Positions 1 to 9,379 of a DNA stretch of 64,000 bases are shown here, piece after piece. Below the pieces are notes generated by a model. The model did not search any database. It saw only the letters and a list, made by a program, of their open reading frames with translations, and was not told the origin of the DNA. Position numbers and translations under genes: made by a program. This stretch comes from Aquimarina algiphila. GTDB lineage: Bacteria > Bacteroidota > Bacteroidia > Flavobacteriales > Flavobacteriaceae. The stretch covers positions 28,485 to 92,484 of the forward strand of contig NZ_VLNR01000018.1 of assembly GCF_007489275.1 (NCBI RefSeq), in the 5' to 3' direction. Each line of letters opens with the position of its first letter. The first letter of the stretch is position 1.

Positions 1-158
1 TTTCATATTTTTTTAGTTTTTAATGATTGTCTAGAGGTTTTATACTTTTATTTTAATTAGTACCAAAAACTATACCGAGTATATTTCCCTTTTATATTGG
101 ATACTATAACCTCTATAAGTTACAAAAAAAAATAAATCTAGTTTTTAAGAAACCTAGT

Positions 159-1940
159 CTAATAATTAAACTTATAAGTAACTCCTCCTAAAACCTGTAT
201 CCCTTGAACTGGGAAATTGACCCAGCGTTCATAATTTTCTCCAGCCAGATTATTTCCTTTTACAAAAAATGAAAGCTGATCACTTAAACGATACCCCAGA
301 TTAACATTAGCATCAAAATAGTTATCCAAAGTAACTATAGACTCTGGAAGTGAAGGAAGAGCAATAACTTGATTGTTTATATCCTTTCTTTCACCTACAT
401 AAAATAGTTGAGCTCCAAAATACCATTGTTTATTAATTTGATAATCCATAAGCACTGAAGCTTTGATTTCAGGTAAATTCCATGCTTCTTGTTCGTCTTC
501 TGTACTATAATTAAAATATTCTGCAGAAGCTCCCAGTTTAAACTTCTTATTAATTTCAAAATTTAACTCCCCGTATCCTACTAGAGTATTGATATCATCA
601 TAACGATACGAAAATGAATTTCCATAATCAAAACCTTCTAGTTGTAATGTTGGTCTAGCATTGTTTACAAATAATGGTTTTTCATCTTCAGAAACATAAC
701 TTCCTCTAAAATTATAACTTACTACATCAGATATCTTTCCTTTTAATCCTATATATGCATCATATAAAGTATTTGTAGGTTCTATAATTAATGTAGGAGA
801 AACAAAAGGGTTTTGTTGTACAGCATCTCTATAACTATTCTGTTCTAATTCTCCTTCTAAACCACCATACGCAATAACAGCTTCCTCTAGTAATCTATAA
901 GAAGCAGTAACTTTTGGATAAATAAAGAAATCATTATCGCTATTTTCTGTATCAATACTGTAATATACAGCTGCTCCCAGATTTACCGTAAGATTATCCC
1001 TAAGAATCACCAGGCTTGGATTTACTCCCAAATTTAGAATACCATATTTATTGGGAGTTTGCGAAGCAAAGTCAAGATCTCTCTCAAAATTACCACTTAG
1101 ATAATCAACAATAAAATTAGTGGTAATCAAATTATCTCCTATTTCAAACTCAAAAGTCGGTTTTGCAACGACATGATGTTCTACAGAGCTTAAAGCATCA
1201 CCAAAAAATCTATAATTTAATGATGCTTTCTTAAAATATAAATCATCAAATTGAAGCTTCCCTCCAATTTTGGCACCAAAATAACTTTGTTGTGGATCGA
1301 TGGCATCAATTTGTACTTGCGTTAGCTCAGGAATTTCTGGAAGTCCATACCAATTATACAACTGATGTTCTACTCCAACTTCTATTCCGTATGTATAATC
1401 TCTTGTTCGGGAAGTATAATTAAGATCCAGAAAAGTATTATAAAACTTATCATCCAGTTGTACATCTTCAATACCACCTTGTGAAGAATTATGATGCAAA
1501 TACAATCCTATATTATCTGATCTATTGATCTGAAAGTTACTATAAAATTCTGCAAGAACCGATGTGAAATTTCCAAATCCTAATGTTGCATAATTATCAT
1601 AGATCTCAATGGGTTTAGGTCTATCAATATTAGCTGCGCGACCTTTGGCTGGAGTATATGTTGATGCTACAGGTACCGAAAATATACTATATCGAATTTC
1701 TTTTTTTTGTTGTGTCACCGAATCATTAAGAATTGGCGTAGATTTAATTTTAAACGCATCACTAATTGTTGGTGTATATGCCTTAACAATAACTACCCTT
1801 TCAGTTTCAAGCGTTTCTTTTTCTTTTTCCTGTGAAAAAGTTACTGTACTTATAAAAGTACTTATAAGAAGTAATACTCCAGACCCAATTGGTTTTGAAA
1901 AACTACAAGGGCTATTCATTTTTTTAAAATATGTAAGCAT
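159..1940 (-). CDS. TonB-receptor-like outer-membrane beta-barrel protein
   Basis: About 590 residues. A hydrophobic signal segment near the N-terminus ends around TFSQ, followed by a short plug-like stretch (VVIVKAYTPTISDAF) and then a long run of alternating aromatic and polar strands ending in TYKF-Y, as in outer-membrane barrels. The C-terminus (NLGYRLSDQLSFFVKGNNLAGENY) is typical of TonB-dependent receptor barrels, but the protein is shorter than full receptors and I see no complete plug domain. The open frame extends upstream into the TPR gene, so the start is probably at 1940 or at 1919 (MNSPCS), 28 or 49 bases after the TPR stop. It is probably co-transcribed with that TPR gene. Substrate unknown. 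Confidence 0.75.
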   Translation of the reverse strand: MLTYFKKMNSPCSFSKPIGSGVLLLISTFISTVTFSQEKEKETLETERVVIVKAYTPTISDAFKIKSTPILNDSVTQQKKEIRYSIFSVPVASTYTPAKGRAANIDRPKPIEIYDNYATLGFGNFTSVLAEFYSNFQINRSDNIGLYLHHNSSQGGIEDVQLDDKFYNTFLDLNYTSRTRDYTYGIEVGVEHQLYNWYGLPEIPELTQVQIDAIDPQQSYFGAKIGGKLQFDDLYFKKASLNYRFFGDALSSVEHHVVAKPTFEFEIGDNLITTNFIVDYLSGNFERDLDFASQTPNKYGILNLGVNPSLVILRDNLTVNLGAAVYYSIDTENSDNDFFIYPKVTASYRLLEEAVIAYGGLEGELEQNSYRDAVQQNPFVSPTLIIEPTNTLYDAYIGLKGKISDVVSYNFRGSYVSEDEKPLFVNNARPTLQLEGFDYGNSFSYRYDDINTLVGYGELNFEINKKFKLGASAEYFNYSTEDEQEAWNLPEIKASVLMDYQINKQWYFGAQLFYVGERKDINNQVIALPSLPESIVTLDNYFDANVNLGYRLSDQLSFFVKGNNLAGENYERWVNFPVQGIQVLGGVTYKFNY

Positions 1941-1968
1941 ATGATACAACTCGTTTAATAACTGATTA

Positions 1969-4900
1969 TTATTGTTCGGTTTGGATAGATGAATTTGTTT
2001 TTGCCTCTTCGGCTTTGATTTTTTTAAGTTCGATAGTTGCCTCATCAATTACCTCTGGGTAATCTGTAAAGTTTTTAATCACACTTTCCAAAATATAGGT
2101 TGCCTGATATGCATCCTTAAGGCCATAGAAATTTTTTGCCATAAGTACTAATCCTTTAGACCCATACAATCGATATCCGGGGAAATCTTTAGATAGTTTT
2201 TGAACAGTTTCATTAGAGCTTTTATAATTTCCTTCTTGGTTCTTAAAGTAAGCTTCATAATATAAAGCCTCTGCAGCCAATTCTCCTGTTGCAATTTTCT
2301 GCACTTCGGCATATGCTCGTTTTGCCCTCTCCATATCGACAGTTTGGAAAGCTGCCCGTGCTGTAAAAATTTTAGCATCACTTTTTACATCGTTTTGGAT
2401 TTTTGGATTAGCCAACACTTTATCCGCATATTCAATAGTCTTTTGATACTTTAGTAACTGATAATATGATTTCATCAAATTAGATTGTGCAAAGATTATG
2501 TTCTGAGGATAATCTGCATCACTTTCTAGACGTTCTAATACCGGAATTGCTTTTTCATAATTGCGGTTCTCCAGGTGTATCTGGGATAATCTTGCAAGAG
2601 ATTGTTCTGTATACTCTGTGCGATCCTGTTGTAATACATATTCATAATGGGGTACAGCAGTTTCTTTTTGTCCTTTTTTGAAATATAATTGTGCCAGATG
2701 AAAATTACTTTTTAAAGCGTGTAATCCATTTGGAAATTCATTTAAATATTTTTCAAAACCATTAATTGCTGCATTATCATTATTCTCCAAAAATTGTTTC
2801 TCTGCAGCTTCAAACGAAGTGTTATCCAAATCTGCATCACTCACATCAACAAAACTCAGTCCTTTAACCCAAGTAGCGTATTCTTCTGTTCTACCCAGAT
2901 CTACATAAATCAACCTAGCTGTATTTACTGCTTGAATAGCTTCATCGGTACCTGGATATTCTGCTACTACCTTTTTAAATTTTGATAATGCCTGATCTCC
3001 TTTATCTCCATTGTAATAGATCAAGCCTTGTTTTAATAGAGCTTTTGGCACATATGAACTTCTGGGTAAGTCACGGATAAGACGATCATAGGCATCAATC
3101 CCTCGTTGCACCTTATTTTCAGACACATACACATCACCTAGAGCAAACATAGCATCATCACGATACGTAGATCTAGGATATTTTTTTAAGAACATCTCAA
3201 GATCCTGAATCTTTTTATTATGTTTATTTACAAAACCATAACTAATTGCTTTCTGATAATGTGCATAATCAGAATCAGGTCCGTTTTTATCAATTGCCTG
3301 GTTATATGCTTCCATAGCCGGCCAATATTTACTAGATATAAAATGACTATCTCCTAGTCTTAAATAAGTATCAACCTGCCTTGCTTCATCTATATTATCC
3401 TTTTTAGAAAACGTATCAAAATACGTTGTAGCTTGAGGGTATTGTTTTAATTTAAAATACGTATATCCCAAATTATAATCAATCTGTTGATATTCATTCG
3501 TGGTAGAAGCTCCTGCACTACTTTGAAAATCTTTAAACCCAATTAACGCATCATCAAAATTAGTAAGTAAATAATCACTTTCTGCCTTCCAATACGTTGC
3601 CTTAGCCGTAAACTTAGGATCAACTTGCTCTTTTAAGGATTTATCAAAATATAAGATGGCTTCTGTATATTTATTTTCATTATACAATTCGATCCCTCTA
3701 TAAAAAGCAACTTTTTGATATACTTCCTTATCTGCAAAGTTTCGACTACCTTCAAGCAAATCCATTGCTTCTTTATAATTTTTTGAGGTGATATACGAAC
3801 TGATTAAAAGTTCCTTAATCTCTTCTTCAAATTCGGTATTAGGATATTGATCCAGATATGATAATAATACTTTTGGAGCACTCTCAAAAGAATTTCCTAT
3901 CTCATAACTAAGTTTTGCATAATTATATGTAGCATCTTCTTTTATTTTAGCTTCAAAATCCATTTCTGAAGCATTCTTAAAAGCATTTAATGCTTGTTGT
4001 TTTTGGTCAGTTTTTAAATACGATTCTGCCAAGTGATAATATGCATTTTGAGCAGTAGCATTGCGGCCGTCTACAATTTTATTGAATTGAGAAATTGCAT
4101 TTTGATACTCACCTTGCTTATAATATGCATATCCTAAGAAATAATGATCTGTATTATTCCATTTTCCTTTTCGACCTCTATATTCTTTAAGATACGGAAT
4201 CGCTTTTTGATATTCGCCAAGGTTGAAATAACTCTCTCCAATAATCTTATTTAATTCAGATTTTTCTGAAGGTTTTGATTTTGGTATCTGAGTCAAGCCT
4301 TCGTTAATAGCTTCTTGAAAATTACCCGACTTAAAATTCATGTCACTTTGAAAATAAGATAGGTTCTTATTATATTGATCTAAATCCTTAACTTCATCAA
4401 ATAATTTATCTGCTTCCTTATAATTATCTCCTTCATATGCAATAAAGCCCAAATAGTATTTTGCCTTTGCTCCATACTCTGGTGAATCTTCTACCTGATT
4501 AAGGAATTTTTTAGCTTCGTTAAATCGTTGGATTTTGAAATAAGCATACCCATTATTAAAGTCATACTTTTCTTTTTCTGTTCGGCTTAAATTTCCTTCA
4601 TCTACCTTATCGTACCATTTACGGGCATATGCATATTTCCCATTATCAAAATAATATGTAGCTGCATCAAGATAAGCAGCATTACGCTTAATACTTGTTG
4701 GATATTGTACTACAAATTCTTCTAAAAGTTGATCTGCATCTTTTTGATTTAACCAGACAGCACAATTAGCAATATAATAACTACAATTGGCGTCAATATT
4801 TTCATCTCCTGAAGCTTCACGCACTTTATCAAAAAGAGTTTGAGCTGCCAGAAACTGCTTATTGTTATACAATTCTAGTGCCTGATTATATTGCACTAAT

Positions 4901-4986
4901 TCATTGGTATAAATTGCGGATTGCTGTGCAGATATATGTGCAGACAGGCAAATCACAAAAAGCATCGAGGTGATGTATTTGTTCAT
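1969..4986 (-). CDS. Large periplasmic tetratricopeptide-repeat protein
   Basis: 1005 residues with an N-terminal signal peptide (MNKYITSMLFVICLSAHISA) followed almost entirely by TPR units: repeated A-x-x-x-Y/F patterns such as YFKIQRFNEAKKFL, YYKQGEYQNAI and YFKLKQYPQATTYF. No enzymatic domain is visible. It should be a scaffold in the periplasm or at the inner face of the outer membrane. It lies just upstream of the receptor-like barrel gene and was probably transcribed with it, which suggests the two proteins act together in envelope assembly or uptake; that link is inferred from gene order only. Confidence 0.85.
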   Translation of the reverse strand: MNKYITSMLFVICLSAHISAQQSAIYTNELVQYNQALELYNNKQFLAAQTLFDKVREASGDENIDANCSYYIANCAVWLNQKDADQLLEEFVVQYPTSIKRNAAYLDAATYYFDNGKYAYARKWYDKVDEGNLSRTEKEKYDFNNGYAYFKIQRFNEAKKFLNQVEDSPEYGAKAKYYLGFIAYEGDNYKEADKLFDEVKDLDQYNKNLSYFQSDMNFKSGNFQEAINEGLTQIPKSKPSEKSELNKIIGESYFNLGEYQKAIPYLKEYRGRKGKWNNTDHYFLGYAYYKQGEYQNAISQFNKIVDGRNATAQNAYYHLAESYLKTDQKQQALNAFKNASEMDFEAKIKEDATYNYAKLSYEIGNSFESAPKVLLSYLDQYPNTEFEEEIKELLISSYITSKNYKEAMDLLEGSRNFADKEVYQKVAFYRGIELYNENKYTEAILYFDKSLKEQVDPKFTAKATYWKAESDYLLTNFDDALIGFKDFQSSAGASTTNEYQQIDYNLGYTYFKLKQYPQATTYFDTFSKKDNIDEARQVDTYLRLGDSHFISSKYWPAMEAYNQAIDKNGPDSDYAHYQKAISYGFVNKHNKKIQDLEMFLKKYPRSTYRDDAMFALGDVYVSENKVQRGIDAYDRLIRDLPRSSYVPKALLKQGLIYYNGDKGDQALSKFKKVVAEYPGTDEAIQAVNTARLIYVDLGRTEEYATWVKGLSFVDVSDADLDNTSFEAAEKQFLENNDNAAINGFEKYLNEFPNGLHALKSNFHLAQLYFKKGQKETAVPHYEYVLQQDRTEYTEQSLARLSQIHLENRNYEKAIPVLERLESDADYPQNIIFAQSNLMKSYYQLLKYQKTIEYADKVLANPKIQNDVKSDAKIFTARAAFQTVDMERAKRAYAEVQKIATGELAAEALYYEAYFKNQEGNYKSSNETVQKLSKDFPGYRLYGSKGLVLMAKNFYGLKDAYQATYILESVIKNFTDYPEVIDEATIELKKIKAEEAKTNSSIQTEQ

Positions 4987-5400
4987 TTAACTAAGTATTA
5001 CAATAAAAAAGTAAATATCGTTTCCCGTGGATAAATTTTATGTTAAAGATAGCCTAATCTTCATTTTAATAACGAAAGATTTTCGAGATAATTACATTCT
5101 TAATTTATAATTATGAATTCTTTATGAATGTCATCTACTGAAAACACTGCATTTAGAAAGCTTTTATTAAGAAAACACAGTCTTCGCACTTAGCAAAAAA
5201 ATATTAAATCACTACAGAGTTTACCTTATGATCATCTATAAGTATTCATTCCTTTCTTGTTTTACTCTGAGAAATCTAAAATATTTATTCTAAATTTTGG
5301 TTAATTATATAAGTTGGTTGAAAACTATTAGTATACCTAATTTTTTTTAACAGAAAACTTTTTACTTTTACCAAATACTATTAATTCTGAATCATAAACT
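4987..5400. other. Divergent intergenic region, no gene seen
   Basis: 414 bases of AT-rich sequence between the divergent TPR gene and ftsE. It must hold both promoters. An approximate -7 box (TACTTTTA) lies near 5366, ahead of ftsE. A 22-codon open frame begins at 5128 but has no family resemblance or start context that would make it a gene. I see no RNA gene or repeat here. Confidence 0.4.
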
Positions 5401-6084
5401 ATGTCCAATACGGTATTAAGCCTTAAAAATGCTTCAATCTATCAACGTGAAAGCTTAATTCTATCTGATGTCAATGTAGAAGTAAACAAAGGTGATTTTG
5501 TATACCTTATTGGTAAAACCGGTACAGGAAAAAGTAGTTTTATGAAAACCTTATATGGTGACCTTCCATTATTAGAAGGCGAAGGAAGTATTGTTGACTT
5601 TGATCTTCCTTCATTACAAGAAAATCAAATTCCTTTTCTGAGAAGAAAACTGGGTATTGTATTTCAAGATTTCAAATTATTAAATGACCGAACTGTAAAA
5701 GGTAATCTTGTATTTGTGCTTAAGGCTACTGGATGGACAGATGAAAAAGCAATGGATAGTAAAATTGATGATGTTTTGGATAAGGTAGGAATGAAAACTA
5801 AAGATTTTAAATTTCCTTATCAATTATCTGGTGGAGAACAACAACGCATTGCGATTGCAAGAGCACTATTAAACGATCCAGAATTAATATTAGCAGATGA
5901 GCCTACTGGGAATCTTGATCCACAAACCTCTGTTGAAGTTATGGAAGTATTACAAGATATTAATAAAAATGGTAATACCATTCTTATGGCTACTCATGAT
6001 TATGCTTTACTTCTTAAATACCCTTCTAAAACCTTAAAGTGCGATGGAAATAAAGTTTTTGAAGTTGTACAAAGAAAAGGATAG
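5401..6084 (+). CDS. ftsE: Cell-division ABC transporter ATP-binding protein FtsE
   Basis: 227 residues, a full-length single ABC ATPase domain. Walker A is GKTGTGKS (residues about 38-45), the signature is LSGGEQQRIAIARAL (about 142-156), Walker B is LILADEPTGNLDP, and the switch histidine is in ATHD. Sequence and length fit FtsE, which with the membrane protein FtsX controls peptidoglycan hydrolases at the division site. No ftsX follows: the next 470 bases hold a putative small RNA and a small peptide gene, so the partner must be encoded elsewhere. Other LolD-like ABC ATPases share these motifs, so FtsE rests on overall resemblance. Confidence 0.85.
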   Translation: MSNTVLSLKNASIYQRESLILSDVNVEVNKGDFVYLIGKTGTGKSSFMKTLYGDLPLLEGEGSIVDFDLPSLQENQIPFLRRKLGIVFQDFKLLNDRTVKGNLVFVLKATGWTDEKAMDSKIDDVLDKVGMKTKDFKFPYQLSGGEQQRIAIARALLNDPELILADEPTGNLDPQTSVEVMEVLQDINKNGNTILMATHDYALLLKYPSKTLKCDGNKVFEVVQRKG

Positions 6085-6251
6085 CATAAAACATCAACTT
6101 TAATCAATTCGAAAACATTTAAGTTTAAAAACTTCCCGAAAACGAGTACTAAAACTGATGAAATACAGTAATTTGTGTTTTTTGTCGTAAAAAAAATGTG
6201 TTTTACCGAATATTTAACGTTTTTTACAAGTTCCACTCCGGTTTTTCTTAT

Positions 6252-6259
6252 TACATTTG
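6252..6259 (+). promoter_or_regulatory. Bacteroidota -7 promoter element TACATTTG
   Basis: Perfect match to TAnnTTTG in the noncoding stretch after ftsE. The predicted transcription start, a few bases downstream near 6264, leads into a segment ended by the strong hairpin at 6368-6393. The -33 region is weak. Confidence 0.45.
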
Positions 6260-6263
6260 TAAT

Positions 6264-6393
6264 GTCAAAAAATAAAGAAATTAAATACGGCAATTCGCCC
6301 CAAATATCGAATAAGCCCCCAAACATTTAATTCGCCCCAAACCAAAACCCCAAAATATCGAAAGAAAAACCCGAGTCAGCTCGGGTTTTTTCG
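6264..6393 (+). ncRNA. Putative C-rich small RNA downstream of ftsE
   Basis: A promoter-like TACATTTG box and an intrinsic terminator bracket about 130 bases with little coding potential. The segment carries four C-rich patches spaced through A/T-rich sequence: CGCCCCAAA near 6294, GCCCCCAAAC near 6315, CGCCCCAAA near 6334 and ACCCCAAAA near 6347. Such unpaired C patches look like pairing seeds. A 22-codon frame (6262-6330) exists, but its ATG falls at or before the predicted transcript start. No known RNA family was recognised. Confidence 0.35.
6368..6393 (+). terminator. Intrinsic terminator
   Basis: Eight-base-pair stem AACCCGAG / CTCGGGTT with loop TCAG, followed by TTTTCG. It ends transcription from ftsE and/or the putative small RNA. 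Confidence 0.8.
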
Positions 6394-6554
6394 TTTTTAT
6401 AGTATTGATGTTTTTAGTGCACTCTCCAAATTCTTAAAGTTTTTATAAAAATCTAAACATTAATTAGTTTGGCCCAATTCCTGTAATCTATCCTATAAAA
6501 GAGTACTCTATTATCTCTTTTTAAAAATTTTTGTATCACATAAAAAGTAAGGTT

Positions 6555-6653
6555 ATGAAATTATTCTATGGGATTATGATTATTGATATCAAAGCATTAA
6601 AGAATTTTTTGAAACAATTACCCGGGGCTAGTAGGTATGCTATGAGAAAGTAA
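6555..6653 (+). CDS. 32-residue FLK-LP family peptide, copy A (unknown function)
   Basis: An open frame of exactly 32 codons (ATG to TAA) that aligns without gaps to four peptides encoded at 33.5-34.8 kb. It shares F4, F18-L19-K20, L22-P23, A25-S26, A29-M30 and a basic C-terminus (R31-K32). It is closest to the copy at 33893-33991, sharing LFYGI, a D-x-KALK segment and FLKQLP. Predicted net charge is about +6; the first 20 residues are mixed hydrophobic and basic, and there is no signal peptide. A 10-base palindrome AGAGTACTCT (6500-6509) lies about 45 bases upstream. The hairpin at 6713-6740 can terminate it. Conservation of length and motif among five separate loci is the evidence that it is real. 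FLK-LP is a label coined here. Confidence 0.8.
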   Translation: MKLFYGIMIIDIKALKNFLKQLPGASRYAMRK

Positions 6654-6712
6654 AGTTTTTCAGGTTGTATTTAAAAAAAGATCAAGAATATCTGTTTTTG
6701 ATTTGGTATAAA

Positions 6713-6740
6713 AAAACCCCAGACAAAAATCTGGGGTTTT
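6713..6740. terminator. Bidirectional intrinsic terminator between peptide copy A and typA
   Basis: Eleven-base-pair stem AAAACCCCAGA / TCTGGGGTTTT with a six-base loop and T-rich flanks on both strands. It serves typA on the minus strand and the small peptide gene on the plus strand. Confidence 0.85.
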
Positions 6741-6763
6741 TATTTTAAACTTCATTATACCGT

Positions 6764-8563
6764 TTACACAATCTTATTTCTTTTACGTTCAACCTCTGTA
6801 AGGAAGATTTTTCGTAATCTTAAATGATTCGGAGTTACCTCAACATACTCATCTTTTTGAATATATTCTAAGGCTTCTTCTAAAGAAAATTTAATTGCAG
6901 GTACGATCTTAGCTTTATCATCAGCACCAGAAGAACGTACATTTGATAATTTTTTAGTCTTCGTAATATTCACGGTCATATCATCTCCACGAGAATTTTC
7001 ACCAATTACTTGTCCTTCATAGATATCTTCTCCCGGATCTACAAAAAACTTACCTCTATCCTGAAGCTTATCAATAGAATAAGGAATTGCTGATCCTTTT
7101 TCCATAGATACTAATGATCCATTAATACGTCCCGGAATATCTCCTTTTAGGGGTTGATACTCTTTAAAACGGTGTGCCATAATTGCCTCTCCTGCTGTAG
7201 CAGTCAATAATTGGTTACGCAAACCAATAATCCCTCTTGATGGTATCATAAATTCACAAACCATACGATCTCCTTTGGCTTCCATGCTAAGCATCTCGCC
7301 TTTACGCAATGTCACCATTTCCACAGCTTTTCCAGAAACATTTTCTGGTAAATCAATGGTTAATTCTTCTATAGGTTCACATTTTGTACCATCAATTTCT
7401 TTGATAATTACTTGTGGTTGTCCTATCTGTAACTCATAACCTTCACGTCTCATCGTTTCGATCAATACAGATAAGTGCAATACTCCTCGACCAAATACTA
7501 AAAATTTATCAGCACTATCGGTATCATTAACTCGTAATGCAAGGTTCTTCTCTAATTCTTTAGCTAGTCTCTCCTTAATATGTCTTGAGGTTACAAACTT
7601 TCCATCCTTACCAAAGAAAGGTGAATCATTGATGGTAAACAACATACTCATTGTTGGTTCATCAATAGCAATTGTTTTTAACCCTTCGGGGTTTTCTATA
7701 TCTGCTACTGTATCTCCAATCTCAAAACCTTCTAGTCCAACCAATGCACAGATATCACCAGCTTCTACTTTATCTACTTTCATTCTCCCTAAACCTTCAA
7801 AAGTATGGAGTTCTTTGATTTTTGATTTTTTAATAGTTCCATCACGTTTTACCAAAGAAACCTGCATCCCTTCTGTCAACGTTCCTCTTTGTAAACGCCC
7901 GATAGCAATACGTCCTGTAAATGAAGAGAAATCCAAAGATGTAATTAACATCTGTGTAGTACCTTCCTCAATTTTTGGTGCAGGAATATGCTCTATAACC
8001 ATATCTAATAATGGTTCGATATTATCAGTTTCATTCTTCCAGTCCTCACTCATCCAGTTATTCTTAGCAGAACCATATACTGTTGGAAAATCCAACTGCC
8101 ATTCTTCTGCGCCAAGTTCAAACATCAAATCAAAAACTTTTTCATGAACTTCGTCAGGAGTACAATTTTCTTTGTCAACTTTATTAACAACTACACAAGG
8201 TTTTAATCCCAGATCAATTGCTTTTTGCAACACAAAACGTGTCTGAGGCATTGGCCCTTCAAAAGCATCAACAAGAAGTAATACTCCATCTGCCATATTT
8301 AAAACACGCTCTACCTCACCACCAAAATCGGCGTGACCAGGAGTATCTATAATATTAATTTTGGTTCCTTTATAAATAACTGAAACATTTTTTGAAGTAA
8401 TCGTTATTCCTCTTTCACGTTCCAGGTCGTTATTATCCAAAATCAAATCGCCCGTATTCTCATTTTCACGAAATAATTGACAATGGTACATAATCTTATC
8501 TACCAACGTAGTCTTACCGTGATCTACGTGAGCAATTATTGCAATGTTCTTTATAGCTGTCAT
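6764..8563 (-). CDS. typA: Ribosome-associated translational GTPase TypA/BipA
   Basis: 599 residues, the usual TypA length. G1 is AHVDHGKTT (about residues 11-19), then RGITITSKN, G3 DTPGHADFGGEVER and G4 NKVDKE, followed by EF-Tu-like and EF-G-like domains and the family-specific C-terminus (GRINGSLVSMEKGSAIPYSIDKLQDRG). TypA binds the ribosome and helps 50S maturation and growth under stress or cold; this is family knowledge. It is monocistronic: a classic TACCTTTG promoter box lies 23 bases upstream and a strong hairpin follows the stop codon. Confidence 0.97.
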   Translation of the reverse strand: MTAIKNIAIIAHVDHGKTTLVDKIMYHCQLFRENENTGDLILDNNDLERERGITITSKNVSVIYKGTKINIIDTPGHADFGGEVERVLNMADGVLLLVDAFEGPMPQTRFVLQKAIDLGLKPCVVVNKVDKENCTPDEVHEKVFDLMFELGAEEWQLDFPTVYGSAKNNWMSEDWKNETDNIEPLLDMVIEHIPAPKIEEGTTQMLITSLDFSSFTGRIAIGRLQRGTLTEGMQVSLVKRDGTIKKSKIKELHTFEGLGRMKVDKVEAGDICALVGLEGFEIGDTVADIENPEGLKTIAIDEPTMSMLFTINDSPFFGKDGKFVTSRHIKERLAKELEKNLALRVNDTDSADKFLVFGRGVLHLSVLIETMRREGYELQIGQPQVIIKEIDGTKCEPIEELTIDLPENVSGKAVEMVTLRKGEMLSMEAKGDRMVCEFMIPSRGIIGLRNQLLTATAGEAIMAHRFKEYQPLKGDIPGRINGSLVSMEKGSAIPYSIDKLQDRGKFFVDPGEDIYEGQVIGENSRGDDMTVNITKTKKLSNVRSSGADDKAKIVPAIKFSLEEALEYIQKDEYVEVTPNHLRLRKIFLTEVERKRNKIV

Positions 8564-8585
8564 AAACGCCTCATTTTTAAGGCTG

Positions 8586-8593
8586 CAAAGGTA
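8586..8593 (-). promoter_or_regulatory. -7 promoter element TACCTTTG of typA
   Basis: On the minus strand the sequence reads GTACCTTTGCAGCCTT, a strong Bacteroidota promoter core. The same 16-base string occurs ahead of queE at 35643-35658. It predicts a 5' leader of about 17-20 bases. Confidence 0.8.
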
Positions 8594-8718
8594 CGAGTTA
8601 TTTTGACAGGTTGTATATGAAAACTCAATTATTAAAAAAGCTTTAAAATCTAGCTTACAAAACCTTCATATAAAGCTTGTTTAATATTAAGAAATGGTAT
8701 ATAATTTAATAAAATCAA

Positions 8719-9255
8719 TTATTTCCCAAATGCCCAACCTAATCTAAAGTTGACAATTGGAGCCATAGATTGATCATTATCATTAAAAGCATACCCTACT
8801 CCAAGTTCCAAACCTAGGTTAAATCCCGAATTATAGGTGCGCTGAAATCCCCAAACTGGCCCTACTTGTCCTACATAATCTATATCTGTATCTAAATCTC
8901 CTAGTATAGGATCTCCATGTGCAATATAGGTAGTCATAGCCAAATAATTTGCAGAATTGCCTGAAGTATTCTTTCCTTTATTCGCTCGTTTTTCAAAATT
9001 ATAGTAATACCTGTAAGCCCCTTCAAACGTAAGAAACACCCCATAATCCTCATCATTATTCGATTTCACATAGGCCAATCCGGTTCCTAACCTAAAATCT
9101 AAGGTAGCATTCTCACTTACCCCGACTTCATACTCTACCCCTGGAGTAATCAATAAGCTGGCTTTAAACATTTGTTTTTCTACTTTATTTGTCTGGTTTT
9201 GTGCTGATAATAATAATGTACTAAAAAGGAAAATTGCTGTGAGTATTTTCTTCAT
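8719..9255 (-). CDS. Secreted small outer-membrane beta-barrel-like protein
   Basis: 178 residues with signal peptide MKKILTAIFLFSTLLLSAQ. The mature part is rich in alternating aromatic and glycine strands (LDFRLGTGLAYV, GLELGVGYAF, VNFRLGWAFGK) and ends in an aromatic-rich strand, as in small outer-membrane barrels. No named family was recognised. It is divergent from kdsA and probably monocistronic. Confidence 0.7.
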   Translation of the reverse strand: MKKILTAIFLFSTLLLSAQNQTNKVEKQMFKASLLITPGVEYEVGVSENATLDFRLGTGLAYVKSNNDEDYGVFLTFEGAYRYYYNFEKRANKGKNTSGNSANYLAMTTYIAHGDPILGDLDTDIDYVGQVGPVWGFQRTYNSGFNLGLELGVGYAFNDNDQSMAPIVNFRLGWAFGK

Positions 9256-9379
9256 GATTTTGCGTGTTTAATGTAAATGGTTTGGTTTTAATCAAACTTC
9301 TTGCCATGATTACTTTTATTAATAATTCTTTCCCTTCAAATTCTAAAAGGATTATCTTTACTGCCTCAAAAAAAGTAAA

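Noticed and set aside
5128..5196. 22-codon open frame in the divergent region before ftsE
   Set aside because: No motif similarity to the 32-residue family and no promoter or terminator around it.
6262..6330. 22-codon open frame after ftsE
   Set aside because: Its ATG lies at or before the predicted transcription start of the local promoter box, and the peptide (proline- and asparagine-rich) has no relatives in the window. A noncoding RNA is the better reading.
7629..8147. 172-codon frame antisense to typA
   Set aside because: It lies wholly within typA, has low-complexity serine/isoleucine-rich composition and no known domain; typical shadow of a conserved gene.
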